Both the position numbers and the translations under genes were made by a program. From contig DATDCV010000624.1 of NCBI GenBank assembly GCA_036524155.1, positions 1 to 12,493 on the forward strand: 12,493 bases of DNA, written 5' to 3'. The stretch comes from DATDCV01 sp036524155 (GTDB lineage Bacteria; Verrucomicrobiota; Verrucomicrobiia; Limisphaerales; UBA8199). The notes under the pieces are model-generated. The model saw only the letters and a list, made by a program, of their open reading frames with translations. It searched no databases and was not told where the DNA came from. This document shows positions 1-7,179 of the stretch, in pieces (position 1 is the stretch's first letter; every line of letters starts with the position of its first letter).

Positions 1-3000
1 CGGGCGGCGGCTGGATCAAACAGATCCACACTGTGCCGGGGTTGCGGGTCGTATTGGGTCTGCTCATAGGCCTGTTCATAGACCACATCGACGCTGAGCT
101 GATCCCATATCTCCGGCAGGCCCTCCTTGGCTTTGGTCAGGGTCTGGCCCAGCCGCAGTAAAGGTGCCTCCGGCCACGTGACGGTATACACTACGGGGAT
201 TGGCGCATCCAGACCGTCGTTGTGATCGGATAGGCGTGGGAGCCATGGGACTTGAGCGCCTGTCAGATACCGCGCCTGGTCGCTCGGGTCGGGAAAGAAG
301 AAGCTCGCCTGCATCTCATAGTAGAAATGCATGCGGGCCTCGGCAGTCCCGCCGTCGGCTCCGGCGGAAACCGCCCACCAGCCGTTCTTGCGATCACACC
401 AGGCCGGTGGTTGCGTACAACTGGTATTACTGGCACATAACGGCATCTCCGCCAACGGCGTCGGCGGCAGAATCGGTTTGCCGGCCGAGACGCTGCGATG
501 GAACGTGTAGAGATTGTTCGTCTCGAGGACGCTGAAAAGTTGCATCTTCGGGTGTGCCGTGGCCGGGTCGAGGTAGTCGACGAGCACGAAGCGATCGGAC
601 GTGTAGCCGTCGCCGTTGGTGATATTCAAGTCGTCCCGCAGGGCGTAGGCAATGCCGCCCAGGACCAGTGCATGCTCCTCGTTGGGGTTATAGCCAGGCG
701 CGGCGGGATCGTTTTGATGGTAGATTGAGGGCGCGGCTAACGCCAGCGGACTCGCAAGCACCGGCCGGCCCTGGCCAACCCAGGTCGCATCGCCTATCGT
801 GCCGTTCAGTCGATTAGGCCCTAAATCCTGCAGCACCGAGGAACCGGCCCCGTCGTTGAACGGATAATACGCCACCAGGCCAGGCTCGTTCCCAACCAGC
901 CGCGTGTGCCAGGTCGCCGCAATCTGCTCCGCGCTCCGCGTTTTGTTCCAGATCCGCACCTCTCCGATGCACCCCGTCGTGTACATGGACATAGTCCAGG
1001 ATGGCCGTCCGATGTACAGATCGGAAGTCGAGGTCCTGATGCGCTCACCAATCGCGTAAGGCCAGGCATAGATGCGCTTCCCATTGACGTACGTGATGAT
1101 TGAATCGGGATTGTTCGCGTTAAATGTGTAAGCGATGTGCGTCCATTCATTCGTGGGTACGACGCCATACTTCTTATCACCGTACAGACTGCGTTTTGTT
1201 CCGGCGCCAGTCCAAAACTCCACATCAATCGCGTTTGCATAAACACCCAGCACATAACCGGAATAGGCATTGGAGATGGTATTCATCCAGGAGATGATCT
1301 TGTTGTTGCCGCCGGGATTGGGCAAATAGACCCACGCTTCGAGGGTCAACTCGTTGCCGACGTCCATTGCCGGATTGTTGCTGGCGATGACGCAGCTCGT
1401 GGACGTGCCTTTAAAATAGAGCGCATCTTCGGTCGGCATGAGCGAGTCCCCGCTGCTGCCCAGGCCGCTGGCAATCACGATCTGTGGGGTCACAGAAGGC
1501 CACACATTCGTGTACCGCACGACTTGCGAAGGGTAATAAACGGGCGGCATGCCGGGTTGGCGACTACGGTGGGCCCACCAAACCTCGAGCTGACCGGTGT
1601 TGACGGCGAAGATGTAAGAGTTGGCTCCCTGGTTGAGCTCGGTAGGGTAAGAGTAGACACCGATATTGTAGCGATCGTTGTTCGCCTCGCCTGGCGCAAG
1701 GTAAATGTACCCCGGAAAGCCCGACCAGTCCTGCCCGGGGACAACCCGGCCGTAGCACCAGAACGCGCCGGCGCAGGCGGTTGCGTCTTTATCGCCGGCG
1801 TTGTTGTGCGCGACCTGGCCGTAGCCTTCATTGAACGAAAAGTCGGCTACCAGCCTCCCGGCGGTTTCGACCCGGTTGGTTTCCGCCCCCGCACGCACCT
1901 GGTCCCAGCTCAAAGCGGTGGTCCAGATCCGTAAGCTATCCACCTTGCCGTAAAAGAAACTGTCTACGTCAAAAGACGCGGGCACACCCGGGCTTCCAGT
2001 ACAAGAGCCTCCTAGTACCGCGATCTTCTCACCATCAAAATTGACGCGGGGCAAGCCTGTGGCGGTCCACGTCTCGTTATCCAGATAGATGCGAAGACTT
2101 CCGCCGGTGTCGCTGCCCCCGGAATAAACGAGCGTGAGGTAGTGCCAGGGCCCGGGCACGAGCGGCGCGTTCGTCCAGGTTCGCGAGGTGGTATGCGTCG
2201 TCCTGGTCTTATTGTAGGTGCTGACCACCAGGTTGGTATAGTCCTGCTTGATATAGAACATCGTGCTGGGGTCGCCCTCAGAGTAGAGAACCGCCTTGCG
2301 CGAATCCCCCGCTTTGAACCAGAGCGAAATGGTCCAGTTCGTTCGCTGATTTACGAAACTGTCGCTGATGGCGACGTAATCAGCGAGACCGTCAAAACCC
2401 ATGGCGTAGGTCTGATCGCCACCTGGCGTGAGTTCCTCTCCAATCGGCCATTCACGCGGCTCGAGATCAAAATAATACGCATTCGTGGAGTAGATCGTGC
2501 GAACAACGTCAAACCAGACATCGTCGTAGGAAGTGTATTTAACCAGGCAGACGCCCGGTTCAGTAGCGGTGAAGGACCGGCCGCTAACAGAGATCTGTGC
2601 GTGGTAGGGCGGGTCGGCGTCTTCCTGGATTTGCGCGTTAAGCTCCGTCGGTATCAAAGCTGCAACTGGTGTCGCGTCTGAGGCTGCGGCAATGAACACC
2701 TGGGGATACGCCGGCCAATCGCAAGAGTACCAGTCCACTTCGTAAGGCCATTCTACGCCCATGAGGCCGCGATGCTGCCAGTAAATTTCGAGTGCCCAGG
2801 GCTCAAAGTAAGTCCGTCTAATGGCAAAAGCCCAATTGTTCTTCGGCCCAGCCTTGTCATGAATGTAGGCCGTTTCATTGAGGCCCCGAGTGACATTCGG
2901 GATGACGCCATTGACGCGGTCCATCTCGGCCCAATAGGTATCCAGCGGCATCAAACGTCCTCCCACATCGGCATGCAGGACCTGGACGGTGGGCTCTAAC

Positions 3001-3923
3001 ACCTGGACGATCTCGATGCCCACCGGCTGCACCTGGGTCTTGTAGCTGCCGGTCTGGTAGTACTCCAGGATGAACGTGCCGCTGACGTTCTTGGCGTGGA
3101 GTTGTTTTGTCTCCTCGTCGATCCACACGCCGGCTTCATTGGTTGTAATCACGCCCTGGTTGTTGGTGGTGTAAAAGGTGGTTGGCGGAATCACCTGGTC
3201 GTTGTAGTGGATAGCCGCAAACAAGCCGTCGAGGCTCACCCCGGGGGCATCATAGGGCGATTCGGTCCAGAACAGCCGTGCTGGCCGGGTTCTCGGGACC
3301 GAGTCTACATTAAGGCTTTGAACATGGAGCGTGTGATTGGTGGTGACCCAGTAGATGGTGATGTTGTTCGCCTGGCCGGCGATGATCTGGCGGGTCGAAG
3401 GCACCCAGAAAGTGCCATCGTTCGTGGACTGGTAGTACGCATTGGTGCAATCGCCTACCTGCACCGCAATAAAATTAGCCGGCGGTACATTCGTGTTGGC
3501 ATCCGGCGGCGGCTGGATAACGTCGCCCAGAGCGAGGTCAGACTGTATGCTCTCGACCGGCTGTCCAAAAGAAGACCAGGGCAGGCCGAAGTTGCCGGCG
3601 GCTGGAAAATTACTGTCGGTATTGCCGAGGACATGTCCACCATAGGTCAAAGTCGAGGCATTGGTGAGGCTGCTACCAAAGTAGTTGGTAAAATTCCCTG
3701 TCGGCCCGTTTGTGGTTCGGAACCAATAGCTTTCATAAGCGGTCGTCAGGTTGTAGGCGCCCGCCCACGTGAGCAGGGGCACACAGCAGACCAGGACCCC
3801 AAAGAATGCTCCCCAGCGCGGGGCGCTCCAGTGCCGTCTTGGCCGTCCTCTCCGGAACCGGTTTGGTCCCGCGACCGCGCTGAGCAAGACTGCCCGAGCC
3901 CGTAATTTCCAAACAGTCACCAT
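1..3923 (-). CDS. Giant exported protein with two LamG-like (concanavalin/jellyroll) domains, C-terminus outside the window
   Basis: I translated the minus strand by hand from the ATG at 3923-3921 and found no stop in 1307 codons; the frame runs off the left edge, so the protein is larger. The start is supported by a purine-rich ribosome binding site (GGAGAAAGGA) ending 7 bases upstream. A long basic N-region (about 37 residues) precedes the hydrophobic stretch GAFFGVLVCCVPLLTWAG, so it is probably exported. Residues about 508-700 form one LamG-like domain (WTISLWFKAG, WHYLTLVYSG, KVDSLRIWTTALS, LVADFSFNEG). Residues about 833-1030 form a second (LTLEAWVYLP, EWTHIAYTFN, CIGEVRIWNKTRS, LVAYYPFNDG). 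These folds commonly bind glycans or act as adhesion modules. A short aromatic module recurs ahead of each LamG (378-413 and 779-818). The segment after about 1050 is unrecognised and has a Cys cluster near 1160-1180. It is the last gene seen of a three-gene exported-protein operon. Export and LamG calls are firm; the role as adhesin or surface-layer protein is inference. Confidence 0.88.
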   Translation of the reverse strand, partial: MVTVWKLRARAVLLSAVAGPNRFRRGRPRRHWSAPRWGAFFGVLVCCVPLLTWAGAYNLTTAYESYWFRTTNGPTGNFTNYFGSSLTNASTLTYGGHVLGNTDSNFPAAGNFGLPWSSFGQPVESIQSDLALGDVIQPPPDANTNVPPANFIAVQVGDCTNAYYQSTNDGTFWVPSTRQIIAGQANNITIYWVTTNHTLHVQSLNVDSVPRTRPARLFWTESPYDAPGVSLDGLFAAIHYNDQVIPPTTFYTTNNQGVITTNEAGVWIDEETKQLHAKNVSGTFILEYYQTGSYKTQVQPVGIEIVQVLEPTVQVLHADVGGRLMPLDTYWAEMDRVNGVIPNVTRGLNETAYIHDKAGPKNNWAFAIRRTYFEPWALEIYWQHRGLMGVEWPYEVDWYSCDWPAYPQVFIAAASDATPVAALIPTELNAQIQEDADPPYHAQISVSGRSFTATEPGVCLVKYTSYDDVWFDVVRTIYSTNAYYFDLEPREWPIGEELTPGGDQTYAMGFDGLADYVAISDSFVNQRTNWTISLWFKAGDSRKAVLYSEGDPSTMFYIKQDYTNLVVSTYNKTRTTHTTSRTWTNAPLVPGPWHYLTLVYSGGSDTGGSLRIYLDNETWTATGLPRVNFDGEKIAVLGGSCTGSPGVPASFDVDSFFYGKVDSLRIWTTALSWDQVRAGAETNRVETAGRLVADFSFNEGYGQVAHNNAGDKDATACAGAFWCYGRVVPGQDWSGFPGYIYLAPGEANNDRYNIGVYSYPTELNQGANSYIFAVNTGQLEVWWAHRSRQPGMPPVYYPSQVVRYTNVWPSVTPQIVIASGLGSSGDSLMPTEDALYFKGTSTSCVIASNNPAMDVGNELTLEAWVYLPNPGGNNKIISWMNTISNAYSGYVLGVYANAIDVEFWTGAGTKRSLYGDKKYGVVPTNEWTHIAYTFNANNPDSIITYVNGKRIYAWPYAIGERIRTSTSDLYIGRPSWTMSMYTTGCIGEVRIWNKTRSAEQIAATWHTRLVGNEPGLVAYYPFNDGAGSSVLQDLGPNRLNGTIGDATWVGQGRPVLASPLALAAPSIYHQNDPAAPGYNPNEEHALVLGGIAYALRDDLNITNGDGYTSDRFVLVDYLDPATAHPKMQLFSVLETNNLYTFHRSVSAGKPILPPTPLAEMPLCASNTSCTQPPAWCDRKNGWWAVSAGADGGTAEARMHFYYEMQASFFFPDPSDQARYLTGAQVPWLPRLSDHNDGLDAPIPVVYTVTWPEAPLLRLGQTLTKAKEGLPEIWDQLSVDVVYEQAYEQTQYDPQPRHSVDLFDPAAA

Positions 3924-3930
3924 AAGCCTG

Positions 3931-3940
3931 TCCTTTCTCC
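3931..3940 (-). promoter_or_regulatory. Ribosome binding site of the giant LamG gene
   Basis: On the minus strand the sequence GGAGAAAGGA ends 7 bases before the ATG at 3923. It decides the start of the giant LamG gene, which has no other translational signal in the 48-bp gap after the tail-collar gene. No terminator-like hairpin is visible in that gap, which fits cotranscription. Confidence 0.65.
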
Positions 3941-3971
3941 AGTCGAGGTGCGCAGGTATTGCAGGGCAAAG

Positions 3972-5123
3972 TCACTTTACGCGCATGATGTAGCAGAGCG
4001 CGTAATACGGTGGCCGGTTCTCGTGACTCTGTCCGCCACCGGCCGAAGCGGTGCTACCCGTACTCGTGCTTTGCCAGAAGTTATGCAATGTTCCGCCGCC
4101 ATCGTTCAAACCTGAGTAGTACGTGAGGCCGTGAACGTGGGCTGGTATCTGGTTGCTGGTAAGGGTCACGGAGTTCGTGCCGCCCGTGGCGCCAACCGCG
4201 TAGTAGTTAGTGCCAATTCCCGCCCCTACGACGAACCGGCTGCGCAGGTCCGGCGTCGAGTGAGTGCCGTCGCAGATCAGCCAGCCAGTCGGAATGTTAT
4301 TGGTCGCCCCCGACCACAGGATGATGCCGCCGATGGGAATCGTGCCGAAGCCGACAAAGGCGTTCGCCGTAACGTTGCTGGTGACCGTGATCTCATTGGC
4401 AGTGAGTAACCCACTGGCAGTCAGTGTTCCGGAAACAGCGAGCGTTCCGCTGGGAATGCTGAGTGAGCCTCCGGAGATAGTAAGGCCACCGTTCAGTACC
4501 TGTGTCTGTGCCGGCTTGTTCAGCATCAGAAAATCATTGGTGTTATAGCCGGCGAACCGCCCCGAGTTTGTGGCGTAAGTGACATTTTTTGCTGTGTCGG
4601 CATAGGCCGCGGTAGTCGCGGCCGTGGCCACCTCCGCTTTGTATGCGTTATAGCTATGAATCGCGAACGGCGCGCTGACCAACCGTTGGCGTGGCATAAT
4701 CTCCGGCTCGTTGGGGGTTTCGGCGTCGGGTGTCTGGACAATCGTCAGCCCCAGGAACCGGTCCGGCCCATCAAAGGCGGTTAACAACGGGTTGGTGCCA
4801 TCGCCCGACAACAGCACATTGAACATGCCGTTGGTGACGACGTGGATTGGAAAGACCCGGCTCCAGACCAAGTCACCGGGCAAATCGTTCTCGGCAACTT
4901 TCCAGATTTTGAATTTGACCTGATAGAGGCCCGATTTGACTGGCTCGCCGCGCTCAGTGGTGAGCTTGCCCTGATAGTTGATCGCGTCAGGCACAGATCC
5001 GGTTTGACCATGCGCCACGCCGAGGAGTCCGGCAAAGAGGACGACGACCAACACTGGCGACCAAAAGGAACGCGGAACTCGGGGCGAGTTGAGATTTGGA
5101 ATGAGCAATGACTTGGTATTCAT
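3972..5123 (-). CDS. Exported protein with C-terminal phage tail collar domain
   Basis: This 383-residue protein begins with a signal peptide (hydrophobic core PVLVVVLFAGLLGVA, probable cleavage after AHG at 39). Residues about 46-155 form a compact domain (INYQGKL, VWSRVFPI, NGMFNVLL, PRQRLVSAPFA) that I cannot name. Residues about 160-260 are low-complexity, rich in Ala, Thr, Ser and Gly (LTISGGSLSIPSG, LAVSGTLTASGLL), like the shaft of a trimeric beta-structured fibre. Residues 263-383 match the phage tail collar/microcystin-dependent protein type: IPIGGIILWSG, PTGWLICDGT, TPDLRSRFVVGAG, VTLTSNQIPAHVHG, and the terminal HENRPPYYALCYIMRVK. No phage genes surround it, so it is probably a cellular surface fibre or adhesin rather than prophage debris. 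Its ATG overlaps the TGA of the preceding gene (ATGA, 5120-5123), so translation is likely coupled; no good Shine-Dalgarno sequence is visible. Domain call is strong; function is inferred. Confidence 0.9.
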   Translation of the reverse strand: MNTKSLLIPNLNSPRVPRSFWSPVLVVVLFAGLLGVAHGQTGSVPDAINYQGKLTTERGEPVKSGLYQVKFKIWKVAENDLPGDLVWSRVFPIHVVTNGMFNVLLSGDGTNPLLTAFDGPDRFLGLTIVQTPDAETPNEPEIMPRQRLVSAPFAIHSYNAYKAEVATAATTAAYADTAKNVTYATNSGRFAGYNTNDFLMLNKPAQTQVLNGGLTISGGSLSIPSGTLAVSGTLTASGLLTANEITVTSNVTANAFVGFGTIPIGGIILWSGATNNIPTGWLICDGTHSTPDLRSRFVVGAGIGTNYYAVGATGGTNSVTLTSNQIPAHVHGLTYYSGLNDGGGTLHNFWQSTSTGSTASAGGGQSHENRPPYYALCYIMRVK

Positions 5124-6889
5124 GGTGTGATTCTGTTAATGCGGCTGATTCGCTGCAGACTAAACTCGCCTTGCACGCGGAGCGGTTGCGCGCGCAAGCC
5201 GGAAAACGTTTCGCGATAGATCCCCTGGACGGCATCGACTCCCCAGAATGGATTCGCCGGGGCGTTGGTATTGGGCGTGAATTCGAGCGCCACATCGCGC
5301 TGAATACTGCGCGTCTCGACCGGTTCCGAATACGCCTTGAAGCTCCAGTCTTTGTTGTCGTGCCGCGGATGATAGCGATGGAGAAAGGGATTAACCGGAT
5401 CATCGAAGCGGACGGCGAAAGCGGCGGTTAGCTGGCTGCCAAAAATGCCGGTATTAGTGACACTGTTCGTCAATGCGACGGGAGCCATAACAGGGAACGC
5501 TGCGGAACTGATGCGGGTGACATCTGTGGCGTCGGCAGGCAAGTCCGCCTCTTGGGCAAAGAGTGCATAGGCGCCGTTGGTGTGCGGCGGTTCGACCAGC
5601 GTGTTGTCCCAGGCCAGCACTGCCTGCTGCAGCAGGCAGGCGCGGCCATTTCCGTCGACATGCACCAGCAGGCGGAAGGAAAACGGGGCGGGCGTCGTTA
5701 GCAGCTCTTCCGTGTACGCCGGAGCATTGACCTGGTTGACTGTGGCCTGGCCCACCCAGAGGCCTTCACTGGTGTCAACCCCCTCCATCGCCCCCGTTGT
5801 GCTCTTAGCCAACCCGTCGGCCTCTTGGGCAACCACCGGCACGCGAATGAGCAGGGACTCCGCAGTGTCTGTGATCTCCAGCACACTGGCATAAGCAAAG
5901 CCATTGGTCCCTTGCGGCGTGTAGGGTGTAAAATTCTGCCGGCGCACACCCAATTGCACGATCCATTCTTCCTTCGGCGCCAACGCGCGCGTCAACCCAT
6001 TGGTGGGGAACTCGGCCCACACCCAATTGTTGCTGGTGTCTTGCGTGAGGACCGACAACGGCACCGGTCCGGCCACTTCAGGAAACCCGCCGGTCAGTGG
6101 GGCACTTTCGGAGGCACGCTGCTGCAGACGGACACTTATCGTGCGGGTCGGGTGCGGATTCCGGATCGAAAGTTCATTCCGAGAGAGCAGGGTGCCGAAG
6201 TCCACCGCCCCTCCTTGCGGTTTGGCATGAATGGTGGACATTTGTGCCGGGCGGCGCGCACAGCCTACCCAATAGGCCACGCCCGGCTGCGGGCGGTCGC
6301 GGGCGGGCTGCACGATCTGCTGACCTCGTCCGGCGCTGTCCAGGCGATAGAGCTGGTTGCCGTATCCCAAGGTCGTGTCAACCTCGGACGTAAAGGCAAA
6401 GAACTCGCTGAAAGTCGGCGGGTTTTTCGAATTGATTGGCAGGCCAACCAGGTTGAGACTGTGCGGATACCACTCCGGCCGCGGAATAATTACGCGTCCT
6501 TTGACAGGGAGTGTGAACGGCGCGGCACCTGCAGCCACTTTAATGAGGTAGGCCTGGCAACCCTGCAGCTCGAACAAACGGTTGAGGAAAGCGCGCGAGT
6601 CCGATGGCGGCAGCCACATCAGCCAATCGGGGTTTTCGGGCAGCATCGTAGTCGGATCGACATTGAACTGGAACGTCGAGAAGCGCCGGTCCCATTTCCA
6701 GACGCTCTGCACCGGGCGATTGCGAAAGACTTCATCGCACGACCGTGGCTCGGGTTGCACTTCCAGGTAAACAGCGTTCCAGCCGGGAACCAGCGGGATT
6801 TGTTGCGTCAGCCATTGCGCCAGGCAAGGGACCGGCAGAGCCAACAACAACAATGGCAACGAGCGGATCAAGGCAGACTTCGTTCTCAT
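5120..6889 (-). CDS. Exported protein of unknown function, first gene of the surface operon
   Basis: This 589-residue protein starts with a clear signal peptide (LPLLLLALPVPCLA, likely cleavage after A24). The mature N-terminus reads QWLTQQIPLVPGWNAVYLEV, followed by PVQSVWKWDRRFSTFQF and many Trp, Pro and aromatic residues. The pre-Cys sequence VPC does not make a convincing lipobox, so I favour type I signal peptidase over a lipoprotein. No catalytic motif, transmembrane span or known domain is apparent; the middle and C-terminal parts (such as NPFLHRYHPRHDN and GIYRETFSGL) look beta-rich. I do not recognise the family with certainty, though I have an uncertain memory of similar segments in large verrucomicrobial LamG proteins. 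Its TGA overlaps the ATG of the tail-collar gene, so the two are probably made together. The start is set by the signal peptide; the ribosome binding site is weak (GGA 8 bases upstream). Confidence 0.85.
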   Translation of the reverse strand: MRTKSALIRSLPLLLLALPVPCLAQWLTQQIPLVPGWNAVYLEVQPEPRSCDEVFRNRPVQSVWKWDRRFSTFQFNVDPTTMLPENPDWLMWLPPSDSRAFLNRLFELQGCQAYLIKVAAGAAPFTLPVKGRVIIPRPEWYPHSLNLVGLPINSKNPPTFSEFFAFTSEVDTTLGYGNQLYRLDSAGRGQQIVQPARDRPQPGVAYWVGCARRPAQMSTIHAKPQGGAVDFGTLLSRNELSIRNPHPTRTISVRLQQRASESAPLTGGFPEVAGPVPLSVLTQDTSNNWVWAEFPTNGLTRALAPKEEWIVQLGVRRQNFTPYTPQGTNGFAYASVLEITDTAESLLIRVPVVAQEADGLAKSTTGAMEGVDTSEGLWVGQATVNQVNAPAYTEELLTTPAPFSFRLLVHVDGNGRACLLQQAVLAWDNTLVEPPHTNGAYALFAQEADLPADATDVTRISSAAFPVMAPVALTNSVTNTGIFGSQLTAAFAVRFDDPVNPFLHRYHPRHDNKDWSFKAYSEPVETRSIQRDVALEFTPNTNAPANPFWGVDAVQGIYRETFSGLRAQPLRVQGEFSLQRISRINRITP

Positions 6890-7004
6890 GATTTGAGTCC
6901 GGTTTCATCTTCCGCGACGTCCGCGCCCACTGGCCGTTACCGCACCCTGTTGAACCCTACCAACGGCCGCGTTTCCCGGCACATCGTGGAAAACAGAGGC
7001 GGAG

Positions 7005-7018
7005 TCTGCGGCGGCAGA
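7005..7018. repeat. Short inverted repeat TCTGC-GGCG-GCAGA
   Basis: A perfect 5-bp inverted repeat with a 4-base GC-rich loop lies about 115 bp upstream of the first surface-operon gene. It could form a small hairpin in a 5' leader, or be a chance structure in GC-rich DNA. Confidence 0.3.
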
Positions 7019-7030
7019 TCGAAAATTGGA

Positions 7031-7069
7031 ATAGAGGTGACTACTCGCCAGGCATAGGGGTTTCTACTC
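7031..7069. repeat. Two-copy 16-bp direct repeat, candidate regulator binding site
   Basis: On the plus strand, ATAGAGGTGACTACTC (7031-7046) and ATAGGGGTTTCTACTC (7054-7069) agree at 13 of 16 positions. Their starts are 23 bp apart, close to two helical turns, which would put both on a similar face of the DNA. The outer blocks ATAG and CTACTC are identical. The pair lies 140-180 bp upstream of the exported-protein operon and about 110 bp downstream of a LuxR-type response-regulator gene, so it is a candidate operator for that regulator. This role is inference from position and geometry. Confidence 0.5.
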
Positions 7070-7074
7070 AGGAG

Positions 7075-7088
7075 CGTCGGCACCGACG
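7075..7088. repeat. Perfect inverted repeat CGTCGG-CA-CCGACG
   Basis: The two 6-bp arms are fully complementary with a CA centre. The element starts 5 bp after the second direct-repeat copy. A wider, weaker inversion encloses it: CTACTC at 7064-7069 and GAGTAG at 7098-7103. It could be a dimeric operator or the stem of a factor-dependent terminator for the regulator gene about 95 bp upstream; no T-run follows on either strand. Confidence 0.4.
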
Positions 7089-7179
7089 GGCGGTACCGAG
7101 TAGATCCAGCCTGTGAGAGATTCGGCCGAGTGCGCCCTGCCCTCTTGCACTCAAGTTCTCGCGAAAGAGCGGTCCACAA

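Larger units (their letters stand above)
6890..7179. promoter_or_regulatory. Non-coding region between the regulator and the surface operon, probable control region
   Basis: These 290 bp separate the response-regulator stop from the ATG of the next minus-strand operon. They hold a 16-bp direct repeat in two copies, a perfect 6-bp-stem hairpin and a smaller inverted repeat, entered separately. I found no convincing -35/-10 pair and no hairpin followed by a U-tract. That the region contains the promoter of the exported-protein operon is inferred from its position and its repeats. Confidence 0.5.

Noticed and set aside
1137..1934. 265-codon open frame on the plus strand
   Set aside because: It is antisense to the giant LamG gene, whose frame is unbroken through the whole stretch and encodes the LamG domains there.
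3096..3905. 269-codon open frame on the plus strand
   Set aside because: It is opposite the N-terminal part of the giant LamG gene and has low-complexity, domain-free translation.
3972..5123. Prophage or phage-tail-like injection system
   Set aside because: Only the collar domain resembles phage; there are no baseplate, sheath, tube or terminase genes, and the protein has a secretion signal.
5825..7057. 410-codon open frame on the plus strand
   Set aside because: It lies opposite the 589-residue exported gene, which has a signal peptide and a coupled neighbour. Its translation is Arg/His/Gly-rich without domains, typical of an antisense shadow in GC-rich DNA.
7075..7088. Rho-independent terminator for the regulator operon
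   Set aside because: The hairpin has a 2-base loop and no T-run on either strand, so it is listed only as an inverted repeat.
6937..7179. 80-codon minus-strand frame starting just after the regulator stop
   Set aside because: It would start with TTG, has no ribosome binding site, reads through the repeats and palindromes, and has an Arg/Pro-rich composition without features of a real protein.
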